Of a stretch of 63,494 bases of DNA, positions 42,966 through 52,665 are shown piece after piece (position 1 is the first letter of the stretch; each line of letters starts with the position of its first letter). The position numbers and the translations under genes are program-made. Source of the DNA: JAHHLP01 sp041609895 (GTDB lineage Bacteria > Bacteroidota > Rhodothermia > Rhodothermales > JABDKH01); contig JBFIPX010000001.1 of assembly GCA_041609895.1 (NCBI GenBank), positions 1 through 63,494 of the forward strand, in the 5' to 3' direction. Under the pieces are notes generated by a model. It did no database searches. It had not been told where the DNA came from and was given only the letters and a program-made list of their open reading frames with translations.

Positions 42966-44087
42966 CTAGAGTATGGTGAGGCTGCGCTCGATCGTGCTGA
43001 GCGATTCGGACCCGGAGTCGGTCACGAGCATGTCGTCCTCTACACGGACCCCTACGTTCCCCGCGAGATAGATCCCGGGCTCGATCGTAAATGTCATGCC
43101 GGGTTCCAGCAGTTCTTCGTTGTCGCCGCGGATGTACGGCTCTTCGTGGACCTCGATGCCCAGCCCGTGGCCGGTGCGATGGGTGAAGTATTTGCCATAT
43201 CCGCTTTTTGTTATCACGTCCCGCGCGGCGCGGTCGACGTCGCCCGCCGATACGCCAGGACGGGCCACCGCCCGTGCGGCAGCGTTCGCCTCTGCGGTAA
43301 TCTCCGCGATTCGCAGCGACTCTTCGGAAGGCTCTCCAAATGAGTAGACGCGCGTCAAATCGGAATAGTATCCGTCGTTGTTGGCGCCCCAGTCGATCAA
43401 GAGCACCTCCCCATGTGCAAGGCGGCGGGACGACGGCACTGCGTGTGGGTCCGCGCTGTTTGGTCCAGCTGCGACAATCGGCTCGAACGGGAGGTCGGAC
43501 GAGCTTCCGTTCCGGATGAGCTGCAAAACTAGCTCCGATGCAATCTCCTTTTCGTTCATCCCGGGTTTGATGGCCTGCAATGTTGCCTCGACCGCCGATT
43601 CGGCCATGTGCACGGCCTCACGCATCAAGGCCACCTCCTCAGCGTCCTTTATCCTGCGAAGCGACGCGATGCACTCCTGTGCGCTCTCGAGCGTAGCCCC
43701 TGCCGCAGCAGCCCTGACGTACTGCAGTTCCAAAAATCGCAGCGATCCAGGCTCGACGCCGATGTTTCCGGCTCCTACGCCCGCGCTCTTGAATGCAGCG
43801 TCAAAAGCCTTCTGCCACGACGTCGGGTCTTCACCGTAGTCAAACGTCGCGAGATCGAACGGCGCCCGGGAAGCCTTGCCCATCTCGAGCGAGGGCAGGA
43901 CGAGGTGGGGCTGAGCGTCCGGTGTGAATACAGCCACTACCGGTCTTTCGGAGACGTGAAAGTGTAGGCCCGTCAGGTAGGTGAGGGTGGGCCCCGCGTT
44001 CACCACGAGGGCTCCGAATCCAAATGGCCCAAGGGACTCCGCCAGTCGGTCCTGGCGGGAGGCGATGGCGTCACTGCGGCTGCTCAT
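42966..44087 (-). CDS. Xaa-Pro peptidase (M24 family), 373 aa
   Basis: The pita-bread fold ligands are visible: two Asp in LIDWGANNDGYYSDLTR, His in HRTGHGLGIEVHE, and Glu in TIEPGIY and VRVEDDML. The N-terminal creatinase-like domain (TYLTGLHFHVSERP) is present, giving the normal prolidase/aminopeptidase P length. The enzyme removes N-terminal residues or splits dipeptides before proline, with two metal ions. It forms a two-gene unit with the DUF819 membrane protein downstream. Confidence 0.93.
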   Translation of the reverse strand: MSSRSDAIASRQDRLAESLGPFGFGALVVNAGPTLTYLTGLHFHVSERPVVAVFTPDAQPHLVLPSLEMGKASRAPFDLATFDYGEDPTSWQKAFDAAFKSAGVGAGNIGVEPGSLRFLELQYVRAAAAGATLESAQECIASLRRIKDAEEVALMREAVHMAESAVEATLQAIKPGMNEKEIASELVLQLIRNGSSSDLPFEPIVAAGPNSADPHAVPSSRRLAHGEVLLIDWGANNDGYYSDLTRVYSFGEPSEESLRIAEITAEANAAARAVARPGVSAGDVDRAARDVITKSGYGKYFTHRTGHGLGIEVHEEPYIRGDNEELLEPGMTFTIEPGIYLAGNVGVRVEDDMLVTDSGSESLSTIERSLTIL

Positions 44088-44251
44088 GTCGTTGTGCTAA
44101 TCCAATCCAGGTATTACGATCGACCATTCGCTGGCTGAGGCGGGTGGCACACAGCCATCGCATTCTCTAACCACGACTCATCGGTCGACGCCAAAACTAA
44201 CGATAGAGAAGCTAACAACAGATACTCGACGCCAATTTGGCGTGCGGGCGC

Positions 44252-44875
44252 CTATGATTCTCGAAGCCTTTCGGCCAGTCCTTTCACTGCAGACTCCGGA
44301 TCGTCGGCGAGCGAGACGGCAGTCATGACCGCCACGCCGTGCGCGCCGGCACTCATGACTTCGGAGACGCGGTCAGTCTTGATTCCTGCGATGGCGATCA
44401 CAGGAATGTCGATGTGTGCGCAGACTTGGGACAGGACGTCAATGCCCTTGACGGCGGCCGGGTTCGCCTTGGACGATGTTGGGTACACGGGCCCAAAGCC
44501 GACGTACGAAGCGCCTTCCTCCTGCGCCTTCCGTGCCTGCTCGAGTGTTGTTGCGGTGGCGCCGATCATGATTTCGTCACCTAATAGACGTCGTGCGACT
44601 GCGACAGGGAAGTCCTCTTGTCCAAGGTGTATCCCGTCTGCTTCGACCGCAAGCGCGATGTCAATCCTGTCGTTGAGAACCAATGGGACGCCCGCTTCCT
44701 TACAGACATCCGCCGTCTTCTGGGCTTCATCGAGAAGGTGACGAGTCGACCCGTGCTTCTGACGAAATTGAATGGTGTCTGCACCGCCGCGAATCGCCAT
44801 CGAAGCCAGCTCCGCATGACCGTACTTCTGCTGAAACCAGAAATCTGTAATGATGTGGAGGCGGCCGATTTGCAT
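44252..44875 (-). CDS. thiE: thiamine phosphate synthase ThiE
   Basis: The TIM-barrel enzyme joins hydroxymethylpyrimidine diphosphate and thiazole phosphate. Motifs include the N-terminal strand LHIITD, the DTIQFRQK region with its pyrophosphate-binding lysine, VLNDRIDIAL, DGIHLGQED, IGATATT, YVGFGPVYPTSSK and AIAGI. Length from the ATG at 44875 is 207 residues, normal for the family; the open frame goes 40 codons further without similarity. No TPP riboswitch was recognised upstream, and no other thi genes are in the window. Confidence 0.95.
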   Translation of the reverse strand: MQIGRLHIITDFWFQQKYGHAELASMAIRGGADTIQFRQKHGSTRHLLDEAQKTADVCKEAGVPLVLNDRIDIALAVEADGIHLGQEDFPVAVARRLLGDEIMIGATATTLEQARKAQEEGASYVGFGPVYPTSSKANPAAVKGIDVLSQVCAHIDIPVIAIAGIKTDRVSEVMSAGAHGVAVMTAVSLADDPESAVKGLAERLRES

Positions 44876-44999
44876 TTCGGTACTTGGTGGCTGGACGCTA
44901 TCCGGGCGGAAGATAGCCCGACGAATATGAACGGATGAGGTTTCATCCGATTCTACCGGCCGCAGGATGCCGGAGACCCGAGCGCGGTCGAGCACATAC

Positions 45000-46709
45000 T
45001 CAGCGGGTCGTTCCCGCCGTTAATCGGGCTGTTCTTCCGATGTCAATCTTGCTCTCAGCCAGCGGGAGCATGACGCCGTCAACGTGTAGCGCCCCGTCAA
45101 CTCGCAACCTGCCGCCACCTCGGACGAGCAATGTGCCGCCGCTCTCGATTTGAACGCTCCCATTGCGGCTGATCTCAAGCGTCGCGCCCTCCTCGATCGT
45201 CAGTCGCCCGGTGACCTCGATGTCTGTGTCGACTATCAGGCGGCCGCCAGCAAGCCGGCCGCGACCCGACAACTCTGTCCCGGCGGACTCGGGACCCATC
45301 CACGAGTTCTGTCGGACGACAAGACCCTCGCGGAAATCTTGCACGTAATCGAAGACCATGACTTGTGAATCAGCAGGGTGGTCGCGAATGTTGTCGATCG
45401 CGTGCCAGTACGGATCCGATCCGGCCGGGTAGCGCGTGAAGCCGTTAATGCTTGGGCGTGTCCACGGGGTAAGCTGTGATCCCGGTTGGAAAAGGTCTCC
45501 GTCGTAGTCGCGGTTCCTCGTACTCAGCTCGAGATTATTGTCTGCGGGCACAACCTCATAACGATTCCCATGGGCGAGTCCGACCAGCAAACCGGTCGTC
45601 CGCAGCAGTCCGATTTCGAATTGGTTCTGCACTCCCGACTTGCGATACCGGTCGAATGGACCAATGCGCTGTCGGTTCGTCACATAGAGGAGCGACGGTC
45701 TTTTGCGGTTTGCGGTCTCAATCCGAAAGCAGTCTGCCGACGTGTACAGGTCGCGCACGATAACATTCGGTTCGGAGGTGGAAAGCTGGCGGCAATCAAT
45801 CCATCCCAACAGATCGCGTTCGAAGGCAGAAATGGTCTCGTCGCCGCGGGCGTCGTAACCGCCACCTGCACCTGCCATAAGGACATAGCCCAGGGTGTTT
45901 GTGGCCCGCCTGAAGCTGCTTTGCTCTGGCACGTCGTTGTTGGTGATTGCCGGAATGTGCACGAAATGCTGTCGCCACAGGTCGTGACCATACTCGTGCG
46001 CCATCATGCGAACCAGCCAGTAGTGAGGTGCCACGTTTCCGGGTGTCCTATTGAATATCACCGATCCAGACAGATTCCAGTCTATGAGCGTGTCATCGAC
46101 GGTCATCGGGGGACGGCGTTTACCTGCCGGCGCACCGTTTCCGCAACGCGCGTCAAGGCAAGACGCTCCAGTCCAGGGTATTCGCCCGGCGTCCTTTTCG
46201 GAGTCGCGGCGGATGATCATGAAGAGATGGTCGAGCACCCCGTCCCGGTCATAGTCGTAATCCGAAAAGTCTACCCCCGCAGCGTCGAGTTGACGGACGA
46301 CGTCATATGTTAGATCAGCGTAACCTCCGTCGGGACGATGATATGCCGATTCCGGGCGAGAAGACACGATCGCGCGGTCGTGTACATCGCCGAAGACGAC
46401 TAGCTTACCGTTCGACTGCTCGTAGAAGTATGCAGTCAGTGTGGAGTCGACGTGTGGAGGGTGCGGCGACTTGCTTAGAAGGTACGAAGCGCTGGCAGGG
46501 AGCTGAGTAGGGTTACGGTAGAGCGGCCAGCCTCGGAAGCTGACTTGGGCATTTCCCGGTGTGGTATCGTCGAGAAACTTGACAAAGGCGATCAGTACCT
46601 TGACGGTGTCTGGCGCAGCGGACTGGCGTTCGCGCCGTAACGTGTCATCCTGGGAGACTCGAATCGGCAGCGACAAAAGCAGACTGATTATTAAAACTCC
46701 TTTAACCAT
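45000..46709 (-). CDS. secreted M6-like metalloprotease with beta-helical tail, 569 aa
   Basis: A signal peptide (about 1-19) precedes an M6-type core: FGDVHDRAIV, a DFSDYDYDRDGVLDHLFMII calcium-like loop, and the zinc motif HEYGHDLW (His238, Glu239, His242). About 60 residues of the C-terminus form short repeats rich in Gly, Leu and Arg (GRLTIEEGATLEI, GGTLLVRGGGRLRVDG), resembling a beta-helix. There is no T9SS sorting tail, unlike the other large secreted proteins here. It likely digests proteins outside the cell or on the surface. Confidence 0.82.
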   Translation of the reverse strand: MVKGVLIISLLLSLPIRVSQDDTLRRERQSAAPDTVKVLIAFVKFLDDTTPGNAQVSFRGWPLYRNPTQLPASASYLLSKSPHPPHVDSTLTAYFYEQSNGKLVVFGDVHDRAIVSSRPESAYHRPDGGYADLTYDVVRQLDAAGVDFSDYDYDRDGVLDHLFMIIRRDSEKDAGRIPWTGASCLDARCGNGAPAGKRRPPMTVDDTLIDWNLSGSVIFNRTPGNVAPHYWLVRMMAHEYGHDLWRQHFVHIPAITNNDVPEQSSFRRATNTLGYVLMAGAGGGYDARGDETISAFERDLLGWIDCRQLSTSEPNVIVRDLYTSADCFRIETANRKRPSLLYVTNRQRIGPFDRYRKSGVQNQFEIGLLRTTGLLVGLAHGNRYEVVPADNNLELSTRNRDYDGDLFQPGSQLTPWTRPSINGFTRYPAGSDPYWHAIDNIRDHPADSQVMVFDYVQDFREGLVVRQNSWMGPESAGTELSGRGRLAGGRLIVDTDIEVTGRLTIEEGATLEISRNGSVQIESGGTLLVRGGGRLRVDGALHVDGVMLPLAESKIDIGRTARLTAGTTR

Positions 46710-46749
46710 ATATACAACAATCGGTTATAAGCTTTAATGTAATTAATGC
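46710..46749. promoter_or_regulatory. short AT-rich divergent promoter region
   Basis: Only 40 bases separate the divergent M6-like protease and glycerate kinase genes. The stretch is strongly AT-rich (TATATACAA, TTATAAGCTTTAATG), unlike its surroundings, and must hold elements for one or both genes unless transcripts are leaderless. Confidence 0.45.
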
Positions 46750-48099
46750 ATGAAGCAAGGTATGATGGATGATAGCCAGTCGGGGGTGCGGGCGGATCCG
46801 GAGGAGTCGATGGAGTCCGATGCACGCGCAATATTTCAGGCATCACTGGATGCGGTTGCGCCCGGGGGGATGATCGACCGGGCGATGGTTCATGGCCGGT
46901 GGATTGACAACCTGCACTCTGCACCACGGGCGATCCTGCTGGCCTGTGGGAAAGCAGCGTGCGGGATGACCAGCCGTTTCCTCGACCGGTTTCCAGTCGG
47001 CTCGGGGCTTGTCACCATTCCGCACGGCTCAGTGTGTCCCGAGATTGGGAATGTCAAAGTTACGACATCTGCGCACCCGATTCCTGACGAGACCAGCGCC
47101 GCGGCCGCTGACGCCGCGCTGGCCATGGCAGCGTCACTGGGCACGGACGATCTCGCGATCATACTGATATCTGGAGGTGGCTCTTCGCTCTGGGCCGGAG
47201 TGCCCGGGGATATTACCCTCGAGCAGAAGCAGGAGACGGTTCGCAAGCTGCTACTGTCCGGGGCATCAATCGATGAGTTGAACACCGTACGAAAGCACTT
47301 GTCCACGATCAAAGGCGGAGGCTTGGCGAAAGCCATCCATCCGGCGAGGTCCGTCTCGTTAATTGTCTCGGATGTCGTTGGAGATGACCTTAGCGTCATT
47401 GCTAGCGGGCCTACGGTGGGGGACGATTCTACTTTCGAGCAGGCGCTCGCGGTGCTCGAGCGCCGGGGTGGGCTTGGTGATTATCCTGAGGCGGTCGTCG
47501 GTCGCTTGCGCGCCGGTGAGCAGGGCATAATCGACGAAACACCAGGTTCTTCCCACCCGATATTCGAGGACCAGGAATCGGTACTGATTGGTTCGAACAA
47601 AGACGCGCTGGACGCCGCGGAGGTGGCGGCGAGCAACCGGGGCTACACGATTGTTCGTTCAGCGGTCTCGGTCACAGGTTCGGCCGATGCAGCGGGGAGG
47701 CGTTTGGCGCGGTCGATGATTGATGCGAACGTCGATGTGCCGACTTGCTATCTCTGGGGAGGCGAAACGACTGTCGTGGTCGGAGGTGAAGGAAAGGGCG
47801 GCCGGAATCAGGAACTCGTGTTGGCTGCGGCCATAGAGATGTCCGGAGCCGACAAAGCCCTCCTCTTGCTGAGTGCCGGCACGGACGGCGTCGACGGGCC
47901 GACCGATGCCGCCGGCGCGATAGCCACTCCGCGCACGGTTCGCAGGGGACAAGATGTCGGTGTTCGTGCGGACGAGTATCTGAAAGACAACGATTCGTAT
48001 TCGTTTTTCTCGGCGGTCGGCGGCCATGTCAAGCCGGGCCCGACCGGGACCAACGTGATGGACGTCCAGATCGGACTTGTTCTTCCGGAGTTTGCATGA
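46750..48099 (+). CDS. glycerate 2-kinase (DUF4147/MOFRL family), 449 aa
   Basis: The N-terminal DUF4147 domain (LLACGKAACGM, HPIPDETSAAAADAAL, ILISGGGSSLW) is followed by the MOFRL domain (CYLWGGETTVVV, GKGGRNQELVLAAAIEM, LSAGTDGVDGPTDAAGA). These define GckA/TtuD-type glycerate kinases that make 2-phosphoglycerate from glycerate. Length is typical. The exact start is unsure among closely spaced ATGs; an AAGG lies before the second pair. It runs in the same direction as the DUF255 gene 38 bases downstream and may be cotranscribed with it. Confidence 0.92.
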   Translation: MKQGMMDDSQSGVRADPEESMESDARAIFQASLDAVAPGGMIDRAMVHGRWIDNLHSAPRAILLACGKAACGMTSRFLDRFPVGSGLVTIPHGSVCPEIGNVKVTTSAHPIPDETSAAAADAALAMAASLGTDDLAIILISGGGSSLWAGVPGDITLEQKQETVRKLLLSGASIDELNTVRKHLSTIKGGGLAKAIHPARSVSLIVSDVVGDDLSVIASGPTVGDDSTFEQALAVLERRGGLGDYPEAVVGRLRAGEQGIIDETPGSSHPIFEDQESVLIGSNKDALDAAEVAASNRGYTIVRSAVSVTGSADAAGRRLARSMIDANVDVPTCYLWGGETTVVVGGEGKGGRNQELVLAAAIEMSGADKALLLLSAGTDGVDGPTDAAGAIATPRTVRRGQDVGVRADEYLKDNDSYSFFSAVGGHVKPGPTGTNVMDVQIGLVLPEFA

Positions 48100-48137
48100 T
48101 CCGGAAGCTCTTCGAATCTCGGAAGTGAGCGTTACCG

Positions 48138-50195
48138 ATGAATCATCTTGCCTCTGAATCCAGCCCTTACCTTCTGCAGCACCGGGACAACCCGGTGGAC
48201 TGGTATCCGTGGGGCGATGAGGCGTTCAATAAGGCGTCGGACGAGGACCGCCCTGTCTTTCTTTCGATCGGATACGCCACGTGCCACTGGTGCCATGTTA
48301 TGGAGCATGAGTCTTTCGCCGACACCGAGGTGGCATCGTTGATGAATGAGAACTTTGTGTCGATCAAGGTAGACCGCGAAGAGCGACCGGACATAGACAA
48401 CATCTACATGACTGTCTGCCAGCTCATGGGCGGGCATTGCGGCTGGCCGTTGAACGTGGTTCTGACGCCGGACCGAAAGCCGTTCTTTGTCGCCACCTAC
48501 ATTCCTCGCATCAGCCGGCACGGCCGGATAGGGATGTTGGATCTCGTGCCACGGATCGCAGAGGCATGGCAGACGCGGCGCGACGACGTAACCGGCACGG
48601 CCGATGAGGTAACCGCGGCGCTGCGCTCGTTGGCTGATGGGCTGCCAGGCAAGGCGAGCCTGGACGCCGACTGGCTGAAAATCGCTCGCGATCAGTTCGG
48701 CGAGCGGTATGACCCTGTCCACGGCGGCTTCGGAAAGGCACCCAAGTTTCCATCTCCCCACAACCTCGTCTTTCTACTTCGATACGCACACAGGAACTCG
48801 GATGAAGAAGCCCTCGCTTGGGTAAGCCACACGCTCACCGCGATGCGCAAGGGAGGCATCTTTGACCAGATTGGATACGGCTTCCATCGCTACTCAACGG
48901 ACTCCGAATGGAAGCTGCCTCACTTCGAGAAAATGCTTTACGACCAGGCGTTGCACTTATTAGCGTACTCCGAGGCGTTTGCTGCCACCGGTCGTGACAC
49001 CTTCCGTGACACGGCGCTGCAGGTTGCCGACTATGTGCTACGTGATCTCACTTCGGAGGACGGGGCTTTCTTTTCTGCGGAAGACGCGGATAGCGAAGGG
49101 ATCGAGGGAAAGTTCTACGTCTGGTCCACCGAGGAGGTGAACGAACTATTCGGAGACGACCTCGGCCGCAAGGTCATCGCTTCATTGCAGATGAAATCTG
49201 AAGGCAACTTTCACGATGAGGCCTCACGGCGATTGACCGGCGAAAACGTGCCTTACCTACGCGACGGCGCCGAGGATTTCATCACGGCTTCCGACCCTGG
49301 CCTCGAGGAGGCCCGGAAGGTCCTCTTTCGCCGACGCGAACTGCGGGTCCGCCCGCTGCTCGACGACAAGGTGCTGGCTGACTGGAACGGCCTGATGATT
49401 GGCGCTCTTGCCAACGCCGGACGAACTCTGGGACAGGCGCGTCTGATTCACGCGGCAACACGCGCCGCTCGGTTCGTGCGTGAGGTGATGGTCCATCCGG
49501 AAAACGGGCTGATGCATCGTTACCGCAAGGGCGTCGTGGGCATTCCTGGAATGCTCGACGACTACGCGTTCTTGTCGTGGGGCCTGACGGAGCTGTACCA
49601 CGCAACGCTAGATACCGAACACCTCGCGTGGGCCTTGCGTCTCACCGAGGAATCAATTGACAGATTCTGGGATGGGCAGAAGGGTGGCTTCTTTCTCGCC
49701 TCCCGAACCAGCACGGATCTGTTGGTCCGGACCAAAGACTTCAACGATGGGGCTATTCCTTCCGGTAACGCAATCGGACTGGTCAACCTCGTCCGGTTAA
49801 GCAGGATTTGCGGAAGGACGGATCTTGACGAGAAGGCATCGGCTCTCCTCCAATCGGCAGCACCGACGGTTGTCCGCTACCCGTCGGCCTTCGCCGGGCT
49901 CTTGCTCGGTCTCGAGTTTCTTCAATCAGCTTCCGAAACGGTTCTTGCAGGAGCCAGCGGCGATGCGAGGATTCGATCCATGCATCAGGAACTGGGGAGA
50001 TCGTACCTACCCGGCAATGTTATCATCGGTTACGATCCGGAGGATACGGAGGTCGAACGGCTCGCTTCGTATTTGCGCGACTATTCCGCAGGGCCGGACC
50101 AGGCGCCACTTGCCTACGTTTGTCGAGACTACGTGTGTACGGAGCCCGCCCGAACCCCGGAGGAGATGATGCGCCGCTTTTCAGAGCTTCCCTGA
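48138..50195 (+). CDS. DUF255 thioredoxin-domain protein (YyaL/SPATA20-like), 685 aa
   Basis: The N-terminal thioredoxin-like domain begins with LASESSPYLLQHRDNPVDWY and contains YATCHWCHVM with Cys49 and Cys52. A long (alpha/alpha)6-type domain follows, with GGFGKAPKFPSPHNL, FHRYSTDSEWKLPHFEKMLY and DDKVLADWNGLMI. The family is widespread in bacteria and animals and of unresolved function; a role in redox or sugar metabolism has been suggested. Length is normal. There is no signal peptide, so it is cytoplasmic. No clear ribosome site precedes the ATG. Confidence 0.93.
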   Translation: MNHLASESSPYLLQHRDNPVDWYPWGDEAFNKASDEDRPVFLSIGYATCHWCHVMEHESFADTEVASLMNENFVSIKVDREERPDIDNIYMTVCQLMGGHCGWPLNVVLTPDRKPFFVATYIPRISRHGRIGMLDLVPRIAEAWQTRRDDVTGTADEVTAALRSLADGLPGKASLDADWLKIARDQFGERYDPVHGGFGKAPKFPSPHNLVFLLRYAHRNSDEEALAWVSHTLTAMRKGGIFDQIGYGFHRYSTDSEWKLPHFEKMLYDQALHLLAYSEAFAATGRDTFRDTALQVADYVLRDLTSEDGAFFSAEDADSEGIEGKFYVWSTEEVNELFGDDLGRKVIASLQMKSEGNFHDEASRRLTGENVPYLRDGAEDFITASDPGLEEARKVLFRRRELRVRPLLDDKVLADWNGLMIGALANAGRTLGQARLIHAATRAARFVREVMVHPENGLMHRYRKGVVGIPGMLDDYAFLSWGLTELYHATLDTEHLAWALRLTEESIDRFWDGQKGGFFLASRTSTDLLVRTKDFNDGAIPSGNAIGLVNLVRLSRICGRTDLDEKASALLQSAAPTVVRYPSAFAGLLLGLEFLQSASETVLAGASGDARIRSMHQELGRSYLPGNVIIGYDPEDTEVERLASYLRDYSAGPDQAPLAYVCRDYVCTEPARTPEEMMRRFSELP

Positions 50196-50325
50196 CGCTG
50201 CCCACGGAAGCAGCAGCGAGTCTTCCGTGAGGAGTTGATCAAGCAGAAACGCATTGCCGCCTTTGCAGTAGGCGTTTCAGAGTGCCGGCATCCTCAATCC
50301 AGTTCGAATCAAGTAGCAATCAGAG

Positions 50326-51516
50326 ATGCGTGACGTCTATATCGTATCTGCCGTCCGATCGCCTGTCGGGCGCTTCGGTGGATCTCTCGTTAATCACACG
50401 CCTGTCGACCTTGCGGCTCACGTCATACAGGGCGCGCTGGAGAAAGCCGGCGTTGAGGGTGGGGCGCTCGACCTCTACATATTTGGCAATGTACTGCGGG
50501 CGGGCCAAGGCCAACTCATCCCCAGGCAGGCAGCGATTCAGGCCGGCGTTCCGGAATCTGTTGACGGACTTGCTGTCGATATGGTGTGTTCGTCAGGGAT
50601 GATGGCGGCCATGAACGGTATGACCTTGATCAAGGCGGGCGAAGCGGACCTGGTTCTGGTTGGGGGAACGGAGTCGATGTCCGGGGCCGGTTTCTACCTC
50701 TCGTCGCGAGCGAGATGGGGTTACAAGTATCTGGCGGGACGTCCGGAGGGATTGGTGGATATCCTCGAGCGGGACGGCCTGTCGGATCCGTTCTCGGGTG
50801 ACGCGATGGGAGTCCAAACCGAAAAGCTGGCCGCCGAGAAAGGCGTCCTGCGAAGCGATCTGGACGACGTCGCGGCGATGTCCCATCATCGAGCTGCGAA
50901 AGCGCACGAGGACGGTCACTTCGCGGCCGAGATCGTGCCGATCGAATATCGTGACCGTCGTGAGACGAAAGTGCTCACGGCAGATGAAGGTGTTCGTGCA
51001 GACACGACCGCTGAGAGTCTCTCCAAGCTTCGGCCCGCGTTTTCGAAGGAGGGAGTGTTGACGGCCGGCAACAGCAGTCAGATTAGCGATGGCGCTGCCG
51101 CGTTGCTGCTTGCCAGCGCAGACGCAGTGGAGAAGCACTCGTTGACGCCGCTTGCGAGGCTAACCGCGGGTGCATGGGCCGCCGGTGCGCCTTACCGCTT
51201 CCCGGAAGCACCAATTCCGGCGGTGAAGCGGGTGCTCGACAAGCTCGGAGCAAAAATTGGCGATTTCGATTTGTTCGAAAACAACGAGGCGTTTGCCATC
51301 AACAATCTGCTGTTCCATCGCATGCTCGATGTCCCGATGGATAAGTTGAACGTCCACGGGGGAGCCGTCGCGCTGGGTCATCCCATCGGCGCCTCAGGGG
51401 CTCGCATCATGGTTACGTTGACGCACGCGCTGCGTCAACACGCTGGAGAGCGGGGCATAGCCGCCATTTGTCACGGTACGGGTGGTGGTACCGCTGTTGC
51501 TGTAGAACTGGTCTGA
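50326..51516 (+). CDS. acetyl-CoA C-acetyltransferase (thiolase), 396 aa
   Basis: The active-site nucleophile is Cys88 in MVCSSGMMAA. His352 lies in ALGHPIGASGAR, and Cys382 in ICHGTGGGTA, where the usual CxGxG is slightly altered (Cys-His-Gly-Thr-Gly). The enzyme joins or cleaves acetoacetyl-CoA-type thioesters. Length and order of motifs are those of biosynthetic or degradative thiolases. There are no neighbouring beta-oxidation genes, so the pathway is not clear. The ATG follows only a weak AGAG. Confidence 0.93.
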   Translation: MRDVYIVSAVRSPVGRFGGSLVNHTPVDLAAHVIQGALEKAGVEGGALDLYIFGNVLRAGQGQLIPRQAAIQAGVPESVDGLAVDMVCSSGMMAAMNGMTLIKAGEADLVLVGGTESMSGAGFYLSSRARWGYKYLAGRPEGLVDILERDGLSDPFSGDAMGVQTEKLAAEKGVLRSDLDDVAAMSHHRAAKAHEDGHFAAEIVPIEYRDRRETKVLTADEGVRADTTAESLSKLRPAFSKEGVLTAGNSSQISDGAAALLLASADAVEKHSLTPLARLTAGAWAAGAPYRFPEAPIPAVKRVLDKLGAKIGDFDLFENNEAFAINNLLFHRMLDVPMDKLNVHGGAVALGHPIGASGARIMVTLTHALRQHAGERGIAAICHGTGGGTAVAVELV

Positions 51517-51549
51517 TGTTGGCCGGCCAGCCACGTCGGACCGCCCGTT

Positions 51550-52581
51550 TCAGTTGATGGCGATCGACCCAAACGAAGTGTGCGCCTTGAGCGTGGGCCC
51601 GCCTCCATTGAGGGCGCCCTCCATTGAGGACTTGGTTTGACTCCCGCCAAACGAATAGCTGCCGCTCATCTTCACCTTATCGCCGCGAAACTCGACGTTG
51701 GCCGCAAGATCTTCAGGAGCCTCAATCTCGATGTCGCCATGACTGTTCCGAATCGTTCCTCCGACAGCCTCGGCCAGAGCGAGGTTGATCTCACCGTGTG
51801 AGTTGGATATGTCGATTGATCCGCCGCCGCGAAGGTCGAGTTCGAGGTCTCCATGCGCTGACTTTGCGCTTACTTCGTCGGCACTCAGCGGGCCGGTCAT
51901 GAGATCTCCGTGCGCCGTCTTGAGATAGACGCTACGGGCCTTGACCGCTTCCAATTCGAGATCGCCGTGCGCCATCTTCACGTCGATATCGTCACCGTCG
52001 ATCGATCCAACGGAAGCGTCGCCGTGCGCGACACGCAAGTCGAGATTACCGACGAGGTCGCCAAGCTCCAGATCGCCATGGGCAACAGAGACTTCGGCGT
52101 TGAACCGACGCGGGATGACAACGTCGACGTCAATTTCTGCGCCGCCGGTTGATCGCCAGTTCCAGCTTCTCTTTGACGGCTCCGTCTTCACGACGATTCG
52201 GTCGCCATCCTTGCGGGCGTCGAAGTTAAGCGATTCGAAGTACTGGCGGGCAACCTCGAGATCCCGTGCGCGCAGCGTCACCCGGACGGTTGCCACGTCG
52301 CTCCCCGATGTCTCGATGGATACGTCCGCGTGTCCGATCGAGAGTTCGAGAAGACCACCCTGGGACACATTGAATTGCTTGTCGACAATAAGCTCATCTC
52401 CCGTGGACACGAAGGTCGTCGAATGTCTGTCTACGCGAGTGTGTGTTTCGACGTGCGAAAAGCGGTGTTCGTGCCGCTCAACGTCGTGATTAAAGAACTT
52501 GTTGGTCAGGGTCTTGCCGACATTGACAAGGCCGAGGGCGGCAAGAACACAGAGTATGGCGGCGGCGATCTTCGTTCTCAT
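51550..52581 (-). CDS. DUF4097-type beta-helical protein with AHGD repeats, 343 aa
   Basis: An N-terminal hydrophobic segment (about 4-22) anchors or exports the protein. Residues about 75-330 form a repetitive beta structure of the DUF4097 kind. Seven turns contain [AS]HG[DE] (AHGDLEL, AHGDASV, AHGDLMT, SHGEINL and so on), and one earlier turn reads GHAD, at a spacing of about 20 residues. The histidine/aspartate rows would line one face of the solenoid. Function is unknown. It converges on the thiolase gene with about 30 bases between stops. Confidence 0.85.
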   Translation of the reverse strand: MRTKIAAAILCVLAALGLVNVGKTLTNKFFNHDVERHEHRFSHVETHTRVDRHSTTFVSTGDELIVDKQFNVSQGGLLELSIGHADVSIETSGSDVATVRVTLRARDLEVARQYFESLNFDARKDGDRIVVKTEPSKRSWNWRSTGGAEIDVDVVIPRRFNAEVSVAHGDLELGDLVGNLDLRVAHGDASVGSIDGDDIDVKMAHGDLELEAVKARSVYLKTAHGDLMTGPLSADEVSAKSAHGDLELDLRGGGSIDISNSHGEINLALAEAVGGTIRNSHGDIEIEAPEDLAANVEFRGDKVKMSGSYSFGGSQTKSSMEGALNGGGPTLKAHTSFGSIAIN

Positions 52582-52665
52582 TTTTGGAGCCAGGGTGATG
52601 CGGTTAGGATGCTATCTTCATGTAACACGCTACGGGACGAATACGAGCCGGTTGCGGCCTGCATT

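Noticed and set aside
44876..44999. TPP riboswitch upstream of thiE
   Set aside because: No conserved thi-box helices (CUGAGA-like core) were found in this short interval.
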